Shown: positions 45,060-56,107 of the stretch, in pieces
Layout of the letters: each line of letters begins with the position of its first letter
How positions within the stretch are numbered: position 1 is the stretch's first letter
Program-made: the position numbers and the translations under genes
The notes under the pieces: model-generated
Told to the model about the DNA's origin: nothing
The model's database searches: none
Seen by the model: the letters and a program-made list of their open reading frames with translations, nothing else
NCBI GenBank assembly: GCA_023678885.1
Contig: CM042994.1
Coordinates: 14,293,073 to 14,357,072 of the forward strand
From: Pogostemon cablin
Taxonomy: Eukaryota; Streptophyta; Magnoliopsida; Lamiales; Lamiaceae
DNA length: 64,000 nucleotides
Reading direction: 5' to 3'

Positions 45060-45355
45060 ATATATGAATATTGATGATATATTAATTTAAATTAAGTATA
45101 CATTGATTAAAAATTAGTTAAATATGCCAAAAATATCTCTTATATTTACCAAATTTAAATTGTTAAATAAAAAAGTAAAATTTAAATAACAAAATACATT
45201 ATTATTAATATAATTATATTAGATTTTATTATTGAAATCAAAAATATTAATTGGACAGTCAAGATTAAAATTGAATTGTTTCTAAATAGAGTAAAATTGA
45301 AAAAAAAATTGAAAACATAAGTAGAAATTTAAGTTTGATTTTATATATGTATAGA
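45060..45355 (-). mobile_element. 5'-end fragment of Helitron-like element
   Basis: On the minus strand this begins TCTATACATATATAAAATCA at 45355, preceded by A, and follows the Helitron-like element at 52741-54569 for almost 300 bases (AATTTCTACTT, AATTTTACTTTTTATTTAAC, AAATTTGGTAAATATAA). No CTAG-type 3' end follows before the MITE at 44805-45037, so it is truncated. Confidence 0.5.
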
Positions 45356-45699
45356 TTACAGTAAGAACTTAAAATTAAAATATGGGTTAGTGGGTGGTTT
45401 CTTTATTTAATTTTTAATTATTTAACTTAATTAATGGTAGTGATTAGATTATAATTTTATCTAACAATTAAAATCGTCCAGGTGCACTGGTGTCACTAGT
45501 GCACCGTAATCAACCTCTAAAATGAAATGTGATCGATCATTAAAATTTTTTAAAGTGATAGTTAAAAATTCAAAAGAAATACTTGTTATATTAACAAAAA
45601 AAATTATATATTTAATATTAAATTATTTCATGAAATGCTTTCACATAATGATTTTTTTGAGATTGATAGGAATTGTTAATATTTATGAAGAAAAGTAAT

Positions 45700-45973
45700 A
45701 TCTAATTGATGAAAAGTGATGATGGCATTGTGACCTATTTAATGAATAATTTATGTTCCCTGAGTATAATATTTTAATGGATAGTTGGTTGAAAATATAA
45801 TAAGTATTTTAATGTGTAGTTGTATTAGTGGTTTATGTGGAATGTGTGTGGACCCCAAGTGAATATATTAATTGTTTTATTTGGGTCTCATATTCTTGAA
45901 AATAAATATGACAATTTTTATAGGACACCTCAGAAAGGAATGTGTCATAACTTATATGGGATGGAGGAAGTAA
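45700..45973. mobile_element. Decayed Stowaway-like MITE
   Basis: The right end GGGATGGAGGAAGTA (45959-45973) is a changed Stowaway end. The interior keeps the landmarks AGTATAATATTTTAATGG, GTAGTTGTATTAGTGG and ATTAATTGTTTTATTTGGGT found in 57498-57752. The left end is not recognisable. Confidence 0.5.
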
Positions 45974-46059
45974 TATAAATAAAAAGTGATAGTATTTTAA
46001 ATTAAAAATGATCATAATTTTTATAAAAAGTAATAACTAATTACAAAAGCGTGAAATTA

Positions 46060-46510
46060 TGCCACTGTGAATAGTCTCACACAATAGCTTCTCTTCATAA
46101 AATTTCATAAATTAAAAAGTGATACATGAACAAGAAAATGATACTCAACTAATATATATAATTATTTAATAAATAATTTGCAAGACAAACTAAAAGAGAT
46201 AACATTTTCAATAAAAAGTGATGCTCCTTGATTGGAAAAAAAAAAGTACTCCATACACAACCAATTAAACTATTTAATGAAAAATTCATAGGACAAATTA
46301 AAAAGTGATAATATTTTAATAAAAAAGTTATATCTGATCAAAGAAAATTGATAAATATCCAATTAAGTTATTTAATTAATTATTTTATTATACGAATAAA
46401 AGGTGATAATATTTTTAATAAAAATGTAACACATTTTTTAAAAGAAATGATCATTAAAATAAATTAATTAATAAACTACTAGAAATACTAAATAAAAAGT
46501 GATAACTAAT
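46060..46510. repeat. Degenerate ~100-bp tandem repeat with AAAAAGTGATAA
   Basis: The word AAAAAGTGATA and variants recur near 46114, 46217, 46298, 46390 and 46494. Each is preceded by TATTTAAT(A/G)AA and CAAGACAAA or GGACAAAT-like words. This gives a period near 90-100 bases. Similar words occur more sparsely from 44830. No coding content. Confidence 0.55.
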
Positions 46511-46798
46511 AATGAATTTGTTATCAATTATTTTGTGGATTATATATTATTTTTATATGATTTAACTTAATTGTGTTTCTATATAGGAATATTTTTTTAT
46601 TTTATTTATGAATATTAATATAATTATAATAAAAGTAAAACTGTGCATTTTCTTATAAATTAAAAAAACAAACAAACAAAGTGTAATTAAATAATAATAA
46701 TAAAAAAAGGAATGAATTAAGTTGGGGCGTTATCTGTATTTAGAGAGTAATTAAGGTAGTAAGTCGACTCAGATTCGCGGAAATTTTATTTGGGTTAG

Positions 46799-47104
46799 AG
46801 TGTATATTGGGTGAATCCAGTACAAGGGTGCACTCATATGTGTATGTCTTTTTATTCTATTTTGTATATATATTATTCTATTTTGTATACGTGTTTTGTA
46901 ATAATTGTATATTTTTATACATTAAGTTTTCATTAAAAAAACTAACATCCATATATGTATAACTTTTTATTGAATATTATACACAATTTTTCATTAAAAA
47001 AATTAGCAATTAAATTGTATACATTTTTACTCTTAATTGTATATGTTTTTGTTTATATTTGTATATGGGTGCACCCTATATTTAGGTGCACCCGGGTGCA
47101 CACT
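46799..47104. repeat. ~306-bp repeat family, copy 2
   Basis: From AGTGTATATTGGGTGAATCC to GGTGCACCCGGGTGCACACT, 306 bases, exactly the length of copy 3. Ends are inverted at AGTGT and carry the near-palindrome TGCACCCGGGTGCA. Internal words such as TGTATAACTTTTTATT and ATTGTATATTTTT are duplicated inside the element. Confidence 0.78.
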
Positions 47105-47265
47105 TTGATGCGTGTAACGTAATGAAATTCGTGTAGAGTTGATCTATTGTATAAAAATGTACACTAACAACAGATTCATATTTTGTAATTGATCAAGTAT
47201 AAAAGATTTTAAATTCAGATGCTAACGTCACTTTTTCTTTTTCCGTTTCTCTTCACTCACATTTC

Positions 47266-47930
47266 TCCTCAAGTTTCTTCCCATTGTATACCAATACAAT
47301 TAGCTATTAATAAGTATACATTTATTAATAAATGTTATACACTTGTTACTCATATACACTTTAAAGTATAAACACGAGTTAAAATCAACAATTACTCAAA
47401 CACAATTCTCACTATGAATATGGTGAAACAGTTTATGAACTGCAACCAAATAACTCTTAGAACACCCTCAACAGTTTATTAATAAGATATTATACAATTG
47501 TTCAATAAAACATATACACTCTATGTTTAAAAAGTATACATTAATAAACATTTGAATCCTCCACAAGAATATTCAATGCTTAATAATTGTGAAGGCAACC
47601 AAATAACTTTTTTAACTCACGGGACGAGACATTCAGCGAGATCTGACTAAAATTTTGACGCAAATGAGAAAGTTAACAAGTCAAATAGTCAAATCTAATC
47701 AAAAATGACGTGAAGATTTTGAAAAGAGAAGACTCGAAGAATCAAATCGGAATCCTTCAAGAAGATTAGATATCGAAGAAGCGAAATTACCATATCTGAA
47801 CCGTGAAATATTTCAGAAAGAAAATTAGCGACAATGCACGATGGAGTAACTGCAAAGACGGTGGATGGAGGAGAAACGACAGAGACGGTGAACGGTTAAT
47901 CTTCCGGATAGAAAATAAGCGGCAGTGGAG
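47266..47930. repeat. Long inverted repeat, left arm (~665 bp)
   Basis: Read on the minus strand this arm matches 49119-49780 almost base for base: CTCCACTGCCGCTTATTTTC, GTTCACCGTCTCTGTCGTTT, CGCTGAATGTCTCGTCCCGT, TTATTTGGTTGCCTTCACAA and ATTGTATACAATGGGAAGAA-type blocks occur in the same order. I estimate above 90 percent identity with small gaps. The arms are separated by about 1.19 kb. Confidence 0.92.
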
Positions 47931-47941
47931 GGTGGAAAGGC

Positions 47942-48135
47942 ATTCCAACTGAGTTTGGTTGCTGCAGGGTGGGGGTTCGAATCCAGTCTTTGGCATGGAT
48001 TTGGCCCTTTGCAAGCACAAGTTTATCAGTGAGCCCTCTCTATAAGTCACTTGAGACACATCCTGCGATTTACCTACTCCACCAATCCCCAGGGCAGTGA
48101 CGGTGGAACCCCTAATGGTGGGGTACACCATTTAG
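47942..48135 (+). repeat. SINE-like, tRNA-derived fragment
   Basis: A perfect pol III B box GGTTCGAATCC (47973-47983) is preceded by GGTTGCTGCAGGGTGGG and followed by a block with TTTATCAGTGAGCCCTCTCT, ATAAGTCACTTGAGACACAT and CAGGGCAGTGACGGTGGAAC. This layout resembles tRNA-derived SINEs of plants. The A box is not clear; the sequence to its left is the inverted-repeat arm. It ends near GGGGTACACCA. It lies in the spacer of the inverted repeat. Confidence 0.5.
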
Positions 48136-48880
48136 TATATGGAGTATATAATACTCAAGAGTTCATATTTTTGTTACGTATTATTATGGTCTCTTTTTTC
48201 TAGTAAATGGTAACTTGTTACGTATTATTATAGTCTCTTTTTTCTAATAATGGTAAGAGTAAGAGAGAAATTGTATTATATATCGGAATAATGGGATATA
48301 TATTCATGTAACAATTCATTTAAGGCTAATATAGCGCGTGTGATATATGAGGGGCGTAATTAATACGGTAAACGAATCTGGACTCGTTGATTAATTAATT
48401 GGTGAAATATTGAGAGATGCATAGCTTCTTCAATATTCATATCTTAGTTCGATTGAAATCTATACTTGAAATATATATGGGTGAGATTGGTAAGTTCTAT
48501 TTTCAAAAAATTATTGTATAAAAATTACTCTTTTATGGTATAATATCTAAAAAAAAGAAGAAAAAAAAGTACGAGTCAGTTTATTTAAAAAGTTTTTTTT
48601 TCATATAATAAAGTATAATTGATAAATAAATCAGGATTCACAATCATTTAAAAAATAATATTTCCATTTAAAAGAGTAATAATTTATATCTTTAAAAAAT
48701 AATTTTTTATATTAAAGAATAATTTCTTGAAAATAGGATTCACATTTAAACTCGATTCATAAAAGTGTTTTTGGAAAATTATATTTGTTATCTATATGAA
48801 AACGGTTTCACATAAGTCTTTGTCATTTTTTATTAGTTAGCTAAAAGAAAATTATATTTTATTTCTTTTATTGTACCCAG
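48136..48880. other. AT-rich spacer without recognised features
   Basis: AT-rich DNA between the SINE-like sequence and the promoter-like stretch. A block TTGTTACGTATTATTA(T)GGTCTCTTTT is repeated in tandem (48171-48198 and 48214-48241). I see no gene or transposon end. Confidence 0.5.
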
Positions 48881-48889
48881 TTGTTAAGG

Positions 48890-49118
48890 ACCACCCATAT
48901 CAATTTTGACCCATTGACCTATATATATAAGAAAAATAATACACTAATTTCATTTTCAATCCCCCTCATTCTCTCATTTCTCTCTCTACTCACCCACCAC
49001 TATCAACTTCTCTCTCTCTCTTCACGTTCGCACGCCACCACTCAATACCCAATCTACCTTAGGCCGTCTCTCCTCTCTTCACCCGTCATCTCTCCTCCAC
49101 CCATTGTCTCTGTCACTG
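48890..49118 (+). promoter_or_regulatory. Promoter-like stretch with TATA box and CT-rich leader
   Basis: A good plant TATA box CTATATATATAAG (48920-48932) is followed about 30 bases later by a strongly CT-rich stretch (48960-49118: CTCTCTCTACTCACCCACC, CTCTCTCTCTCTTCACG), typical of plant 5' leaders. The right arm of the inverted repeat follows directly. The open frame 48881-49153 is Ser/Pro-rich and probably not coding. Function inferred from composition only. Confidence 0.4.
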
Positions 49119-49780
49119 CTCCACTGCCGCTTATTTTCTATTCGGAATATTAACCGTTCACCGTCTCTGTCGTTTCTCCTCCATCCACCGTCTTTGCAAT
49201 TACTCCATCGTGCATTGTCGCTAATTTCTTTCTGAAACATTTCATGGTTCAGATATGGTAATTTCGCTTCTTCGATGTCTAATCTTCTTGAGGGATTCCG
49301 ATTTGATTCTTCGAGTCTTCTTTTTCGAAAATCTTCACGTCATTTCTGATTAGATTTGACTATTTGACTTGTTAACTTTCTCATTTCTATCAAAATTTTA
49401 GTCAGATCTCGCTGAATGTCTCGTCCCGTGAGTTGAAAAAGTTATTTGGTTGCCTTCACAATTATTAAGCATTGAAAATTCTTGTGGATGATTCAAATGT
49501 TTATTAATGTATACTTTTTAAACATAGAGTGTATATGTTTTATTGAACAATTGTATAATATCTTATTAATAAACTGTTGGGGGTGTTCTAAGAGTTATTT
49601 GGTTGCAGTTCATAAACCGTTTCACCATATTCATAGTGAGAATTGTGTTTGAGTAATTGTTGATTTTAACTCGTGTTTATACTTAAAAGTGTATATGAGT
49701 AACAAATCTATAACATTTATTAATAAATGTATATTTATTAATAGCTAATTGTATTGTATACAATGGGAAGAAACTTAAGG
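49119..49780. repeat. Long inverted repeat, right arm
   Basis: Partner of 47266-47930. Read on plus it has CACCGTCTCTGTCGTTTCTC, TTTCATGGTTCAGATATGGTAATTTC-like sequence (in pieces GGTTCAG|AT and TGGTAATT, possible splice-site words) and long AT-rich blocks with TTTATTAATAAATG. It could be a captured first exon and intron of a host gene, but no protein is encoded. Confidence 0.92.
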
Positions 49781-49895
49781 AGGGTGGAAAGGCCCCCACC
49801 TTACCCACTTTTTTGCTGCACACACTTTTTTTTATTGTACATACTTTTTTTACTGGACACACTTTTGTTGCATACGAACTTTTGTTGCACACAAC

Positions 49896-50776
49896 CAGTG
49901 TTTTTAAAACCAGACCGATCGATTCAACAGGTTCAACCGGGAACCGGTGCAGGAATCGATCCAGAACCACCCTAAAATCGCTTTTAGGATTTAACCAAAA
50001 AAAATCGGTCAAAACCATAAAATTGGTAAAACCGATGAAACCGAAAAAACTGCCGATTTTTATAAAATTGCATCTTTTCCACACAAATCCTTCTCCTCAT
50101 TGCATTAAAAGGATTGAAATCATAAATAAAAACCAGAATAACATTAAATACAAAAGTAATCACACGAATCAATTGAGAAACCTTTAAAAACTTCTTTTCG
50201 GAGACTGATCTACAGAGGAAGTACAGAGATCTACTCGGACTTCGGAGGATAACATCGAGTCTAAGAAGCTAAACCACCACCTCCATGAATCTGCAGCAAA
50301 TTTGGGGGCGTCCACGGATCTGCTGCATACTTGGAGCCGATGAGCCGACGAAATTGGATGTGTAAGTAATTATTTAAGTTAAACAAATATAGAAAAGAGA
50401 GAAGAGTGAGAGACGAGAGAGAAGCCGAAGAAAAGCAGAAGATAGAGACAAAAGGCGATATGAATGAGAAACGGCGCTGCAAAATGAAGCCCTAATAATT
50501 TTTAGTTGTTATTATTTATATATATTTTTAATAAATAACTTTGATGTGGGCTTTAAATTTAAAATGAAGGGTTTTTTCAACGGGCTGGGCTAGTTATAAA
50601 CTTTTGAGTTCAATAAATTATAAATAATTTATTTATTATATATCTATTCGATAATTATTTTAAAATATAATTAAAAATATATTAATTTAATTTTTCTGGT
50701 TGAACCGATTGGACCGGTTGGACCTCAAACTTTTGTCTCTATCGGTTTGGTCTCTGGTCCGGTTATAAAAACACTG
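49896..50776. mobile_element. hAT-like non-autonomous element (881 bp)
   Basis: The left end CAGTGTTTTTAAAACCAGAC and the inverted right end CAGTGTTTTTATAACCGGAC form the terminal repeats, and a perfect 8-bp duplication cacacaac flanks them (49888-49895, 50777-50784). CAG/CTG ends and an 8-bp duplication identify hAT. Inside are subterminal GGTTGAACCG/CGGTTCAACC words, ORF fragments of up to 133 codons with no domain, and no transposase. Confidence 0.87.
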
Positions 50777-50895
50777 CACACAACATTTATGTGCAGCATA
50801 TTGTAAAGGTAATATTGGAATATCATAGCAATTAAGGGTTTTTATGTGTACCTAGTAGTAATCCTCCCTGAATTTGGTTTCAATTTTGGTTAAAT

Positions 50896-52531
50896 TGATT
50901 AGAGCAAGTGTACTCTATCGCGTAGTAAACCGTAGTGACCAAGTGCAAAATTTATATAATATTGAACCCAAGGGCGAAAGTGGGTAGCCGTGTTTGAAAG
51001 ATATTTTACTCTAGTAGGACTAATCAATAAAAGAGGGGGTTGTTTAACACTACAAATTAACAACTAGGAAAGAAATTAAAGATAGAAAGATACAATGGAC
51101 ATGGAAGATGGATGAATGGATGAATGTGAGATGGATGAAGTAACAAATTAAAGAGGAGCAAGGCTAACCACATTCAAAATTAATGACACAACATGGACTA
51201 GTTAAATTCAAATGGCAAACATCAATAATCATTGGAATAGAAGCAATCACATATATTCTTCTAATCCCTTTGGCCAAGGTGATTAAGTTCTTAGCTCACT
51301 ACAAGTTTCAAGCATAAAAGATTGAATCTCACTCTCAATTCTCTTAGAAGGTACTATGATAATAAGATTAGTTTTCTCTTTCAATTAATCAACCAAATAT
51401 GATAAACCAATTAAGTGTTCCAAAATGAATGTTCTAAGTATATAAAGATGTTACCACATACTTCACATATTAACATACAAAATCCATATTATAACATGAT
51501 TCAATCAAATCCCTAAAAACAATATTAGAATGTCATCCTAATATTATAAATGGAGAATTTAACCACACACATCATAATACAAATCAAGTAATTCATAGAT
51601 CATGTAAGAAATTCCAAAATCACATTAATTAAACCATTAAAAATCCAACTAATCCATGGATCCCTAATTCATCATGTGGCTAGCCTCACAAAAGGTCTAG
51701 CCAACAACAAACATCATGAAAATATTAATACAATGCTTACAAACTTCCATTGTTGCAATTAAAACTAAGAAAATACAAATTAAAGGTAAGTTCTCCCCTA
51801 TTTGGAATTTGGGGTGATTCTCCCCTTCAAGATGCAATCCTCTCTCCTTGAGCCTCAATCCTCCATAAATATGTGATAGGTAGATGGAAAATGTGAAGAT
51901 CCAAAGAATTTGAAGAGAGATTAAGTGAAAATTGGGTGGATAATGGATGGAAGATGGTAGTGTGTGTGGAAAGTGGTGTGTTACTGTGTGTGGGCGATTT
52001 TGGATCTCCTCAACTCTCCCTCAATCAAACTTGGGAAAAAAGTCTCCAAAATGGGGATTAAAACTGATTTTCTGGACAGGTGGCAAAATTCACGAAAATT
52101 CGATCTGATTTTCGTGATGGATGTCGAATTTTTCAGCAAAGCTGCAGAAAAATTCGATTGAATATTTATGAATTTAGTCAAATTTTTATGTCAGTGTGCT
52201 CAACCTTCAATGCTCTGTTTCATCCCTATTTTTCCTAAAAATTCACAAAAATTAGCTCGAATTTTTGTGACAGTTTCGCGTTGCTTCACTGTTTTGGCTC
52301 GTTCTCCCTCGTTTTAGCTCCGAATTGAGATCCGCTTTTTCCTACATCTTTCTCTTCACTTCTAGAATCCATTTATACCTAAAAATTATACAAATTCCAT
52401 CAAAGTACAAATTCTCCAAATATTTACGAATATCGAGCAATTTAGGGCACTTAAACACTCAAACCAAGCATATATTGCATGAAAGCATGCTATAAATGGA
52501 CCCTAAATTCATGAGATTTCTACACTCATCA
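50896..52531 (-). repeat. Probable solo LTR of gypsy type, reverse orientation
   Basis: On the minus strand it would start TGATGAGTGTAGAAATCTCA (52531) and end CTTGCTCTAATCA (50896), 1,636 bp. The end block holds GTAGTGACCAAGTGCAAA and AACCCAAGGGCGAAAG on plus, laid out like the ends of the Athila/Tat LTRs in this window. The GAAAATTCGATCTGATTTTC-type words repeat at 52080-52280. No coding region is attached and I find no matching target duplication. Confidence 0.55.
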
Positions 52532-52965
52532 CTCCCTTTATATAATAATATACTTCATTTGAGTTAACTTTTTTAATTGTTTTTTAAATACACACTTCAT
52601 TTTTCTAAAATATTTTTTGATTTAATATAAGAATTCACTAAACTATTATATATTTTAAATATCTTAAATTTAATATTTAATTGTGATTAATAATTATCTT
52701 AAACAAGGAAACTAATTAATATAAGTAATCATTAATATTAACTAGATATAACTCATCTGTGTATTGCACGGAAAGAATTAAGTATATTACAATTATGTAT
52801 TTTTATATTTAATTATTTTTAACATAACATCTTTATGTATGTAAATATAATTATTTATTTATTTATTTGAATTTAGTATTTTATAAAAACTACTAATTAA
52901 TTATGTATAATATATAAATGTATTTTTTTAAAACTTAACGTATTTTTTTTCAATGATTGAAGCTG

Positions 52966-54045
52966 CAAATAAGATTAAATAAAAATAAGAACAATAAGTT
53001 TTAAAAAAATTATAAAAATAGATTTTATAAAATATAAAGAAAATAAGAAAAAGGAAGGAAAAGCCTTAAATTATAAGATAAACGAATAAAAAGGAAGAAT
53101 GATACTTTAAAGGAGAATGATTGAATATGAAAATAAGATCAACTAAAAATATAAAAGATAAAATAAATTAAAGTATAAAAATAGACTTTATAAAATTATA
53201 AAGAAAACATTTTGAAATTAATTATGCATTGTCCAAATTCATCACTCCAAACATTGGTGATTATTTTTTTAATGATTTAAATAGCAAATAAGATCAAATA
53301 AAATTAAAAAAAATATATAAAAACAGGGTTTATAGAATATGAAGAATATACAAAAGAAACGAAGAAAAAACACATAAATCATAAGAAAAATGAAAAATAA
53401 AAAAGAAGAATGATACCTCAAATGGGATGATTGAACCTGAAAATAAGATCAAATAAAAGTATATAAGATAAAATAAATTAAAGTATATAAATAAGGTTTA
53501 TAGAATTATAAAGAAAATACAAAAATCGAAGAGAAACGAAAATAAGATTTCTAAAAAAAAAACTTTAAATGAGAATGATTAAATCTGCACATACGATCAA
53601 GTATAAAAATGATTGAATATAAAAATAACATCAAATAAAAGTATAGAAATAGGGATTATAAAATTATAAATAAAATGCTCCCTCCGTCCGGATCTAAGAT
53701 ATCTATTTGATTTTTGCACGTGGATTAATGAGTATTATTATTATATGTAAAGTGAGTAGTTGTATTAGAGGGAAGTGGTGGGTCATATTGTGTATTTTTT
53801 TACTAAATAGGATAAATGAATACCTTTGAAGCGAACGCAAAAAATAGTAAAATGAATACCTTATAAGCGGACGGAGGGAGTAAATAAATAGAGAGAAAAA
53901 AGATAACAAAAAATAAAAAAGAAGAATGAAACCTGACAGAATGGGCTTGCAAGATCAAATAAAAGTAAATATAAAATATAAAACAAATTAAAGTATATTA
54001 GAAATAGTAAAAAGTGAAATAGAGAAGGAAAAAAAGAAACACCAC
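52966..54045. repeat. Tandem array of ~155-bp AT-rich units
   Basis: Units start at the word AATAAGATCAAATAAA near 52968, 53132, 53287 and 53442, giving periods of 164, 155 and 155, then shorter or broken units near 53592, 53624 and 53951. Shared inner words are GAAGAATGATAC, GAGAATGATTGAA and AAATTATAAAGAAAA. One unit is split by the MITE at 53678-53880. No coding content. Confidence 0.72.
53678..53880. mobile_element. Stowaway-like MITE (203 bp) inside tandem array
   Basis: Ends CTCCCTCCGTCCGGATCTAA and, inverted, CTCCCTCCGTCCGCTTATAA. The right side has TA; the left TA is changed to TG. Internal landmarks TTTTTGCACGTGGATTAATG and GTAAAATGAATACC. It is a near relative, in opposite orientation, of 58576-58771. 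Confidence 0.85.
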
Positions 54046-54224
54046 CAAAAAAAAAGTAATTATTTGATTTAGTAATGAAAAGGTGAACGATCGTAAATGT
54101 GGAAAATTACCAAAGATTGCGTTGAAAGATTTTATATTATATATAAATTAAATTAAATTATATTACTTGGTATATTGATTTAAAATTAGTATATTGATTG
54201 ACAATTAATATAATATATATATAT

Positions 54225-54353
54225 CAATAATATTTTTTATATTTACCAAATTTATATTTTTAATTTAAAAATAAATAAATATGAATATATGTCAATAATA
54301 TTTTTTATATTTATCAAATTTATATTTTTAATTTAAAAATAAATAAATAAATT
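54225..54353. repeat. Tandem duplication of a ~66-bp AT-rich unit
   Basis: CAATAATATTTTTTATATTT followed by ATCAAATTTATATTTTTAAT and AAAAATAAATAAAT appears twice in a row, inside the Helitron-like element. The fragment at 45060-45355 has one copy of the matching region. Confidence 0.75.
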
Positions 54354-54653
54354 TTATCACATTAACAAAATTTATATTGTAAAATAAAAAGTAAAATTTA
54401 AATAATAAAATCTATTATAAGTATGATTAAATTTTATGATTGAAATCAAAAGCATTAATTAATGAACGATTAAAATTAAAATTGAATTATTTCTAAATAA
54501 AATAAAATTGAAAAAAAATTTAAGACAAAAGTAGAAATTTAGATTTACTTTTTTATATATATGTATAGATAAATATATATGTATAGATAGATAGATGCTC
54601 AGTCAATGAAATCCTAACACCTACAAATTTTGTGTAGTACTAATTCTCAAAAT

Positions 54654-55500
54654 TGTAACACCCGTATTTTTCAGAAAGTGAAATAAAGAAAGTACTTCAA
54701 CTATATATATTAAGATACATAAAAAGTAAATATAAAAAAAAAAAAAAAAACATAAAAACTACAGATACTATATTTAACAGGAAAATATATTAATTTTCAA
54801 GACAATTGTTGAGTTAATTTAATTTCCTATTAATGTGTCAATTATATAAGTAGTGAGATATACCAAATGAAACAAAGATCCCATATTAATCTCTTTTTAT
54901 GCTAATCATCACTCACCAACATATTGCATATATACGTACAATTAAACTAAATTGATGATTATAAGTCCATAACGTTGTATATGTACATGCACGTACGTTA
55001 TTTACATAACACATTAAATTAATTAAGTGATATATTATCATATGGTCAGGATGATCATCGTGACAGACGACGTTAGAAAGAATGATCAAATTGATGTTGA
55101 CGCCAGAAAGAATGACCAAGATTTGATTGATGTTGAATCGGACGAAAGTGATATCGGGTATTTGGAAAACGGGTTATGCGTTCCACAGGATAGTTTGGAT
55201 GATATCGATCTTTTTCCAAATTTCAACAATAATTTTATTAGTTTAAGCCAAGTGTTTCTGCCACCACTCGAGTACTTTCTATCTGATCCAAAGGGGATGA
55301 TTTGGATGCAAACAAGGTTGAATTTACTTCATTGAATGTATGCAAGAAGCAGAGGAGCAAAAGGTCGCCAAAAACGAATTGAAACGGTTGGATTATAAAC
55401 GAATCGAATCGAAAAAGTCGCCAAGAAGCAGAGAAAAGAAGGAGGTGCTTGCACTGCGAAACTGAGAGAACGCCCTAGTGGAGACAGGGCCTTCGGGACA
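54654..55500 (+). repeat. Possible decayed gypsy LTR
   Basis: It starts TGTAACACCCGTATTTTTCA, a very common start of chromovirus (Tekay/Reina/CRM) LTRs in plants. A TATA-like TTATATAAG lies at 54843-54851. The right end is not clear; a GC-richer block with GGAGACAGGGCCTTCGGGAC (55480-55500) may be the leader. Only the start motif supports the call. Confidence 0.35.
55027..55335 (+). CDS. Unrecognised acidic ORF, 102 codons
   Basis: An open frame from ATG 55027 to TGA 55333. The protein is strongly acidic in its first half and holds an internal repeat: VRKNDQIDVD and ARKNDQDLIDVE. The second half has NNFISLSQVFLPPLEYFLSD. I do not recognise a family, signal peptide or membrane segment. It lies inside a possible decayed LTR, so it may be a chance frame or the remnant of a captured gene. 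Confidence 0.2.
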   Translation: MIYYHMVRMIIVTDDVRKNDQIDVDARKNDQDLIDVESDESDIGYLENGLCVPQDSLDDIDLFPNFNNNFISLSQVFLPPLEYFLSDPKGMIWMQTRLNLLH

Positions 55501-55916
55501 GAACACGCTATGTATTGCTTGTGGATTAAGATACAAATCTCACCGATTGCTTGCTCGTTAATTTTGTTTATATGTACTTATATTCATTTTAATTTCATCG
55601 CATTTATTTATATGTACTTATTTTTATTTATTTCATCGCATTGGGGGAGGTTGAATTATTATAAAGAGATTTATTTATATCTACTTTTATTCATTTATTA
55701 TGATCATTAGATTAAGATGAAGTTGAATAGACGGTATAATTAGTTTTGCATTTTGAAATATGAGTATGAATTGGTTTACAATCAGGGCATTAATTGAATA
55801 TGTGGCTTTTTGATTATCAACCTTCTTAATTTCATTTATGTTACTTCATTGTTTTTTATTTTATTTTTAAATTTATTATACTTAAATAATTATTATATTC
55901 TGATACTTAAATTTTA

Positions 55917-56100
55917 GGGATAAATTATACCCTAAACCACAAAGCTAAAATTACAATTATACCATAAACCCTAGGAATAGATTATACATAAACCACAAAG
56001 GTAAAATTACAATTATACCCTAAACCCTTAGAATAAATTATACATAAACCACAAGGGAAAAATTATAACTACAACCTAAACCATATGGATAAATTATAGG
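55917..56100. repeat. Three tandem ~60-bp units (ATTATACCCTAAACCACAA)
   Basis: The units ATTATACCCTAAACCACAA, then AAAATTACAATTATACC, then TAAACCCTAGGAATA repeat about three times with few changes. Although CCCTAAA resembles the plant telomere word, the copies are separated by other sequence, so this is a minisatellite and not telomeric DNA. Confidence 0.85.
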
Positions 56101-56107
56101 GTAACTC

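Larger units (their letters stand above)
52741..54569 (-). mobile_element. Helitron-like element (non-autonomous, 1.83 kb)
   Basis: On the minus strand it begins TCTATACATATATATAAAAA (54569), preceded by A, and ends GTTATATCTAGT (52741), followed by T: insertion between A and T, 5'-TC and 3'-CTAG ends are Helitron marks. Just before the 3' end lies a weak hairpin CCGTGCAATACACAG, in the place where Helitrons carry a GC stem. Inside are a ~155-bp tandem array and a Stowaway-like MITE. No Rep/helicase coding. A second fragment of the family is at 45060-45355. Confidence 0.6.

Noticed and set aside
47973..47983. GGTTCGAATCC as part of a tRNA gene
   Set aside because: Only the B box fits; no acceptor stem, anticodon arm or clear A box can be drawn, so a SINE-like origin is more likely.
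55917..56100. CCCTAAA words as interstitial telomere repeats
   Set aside because: The word occurs once per ~60-base unit and not in direct tandem.
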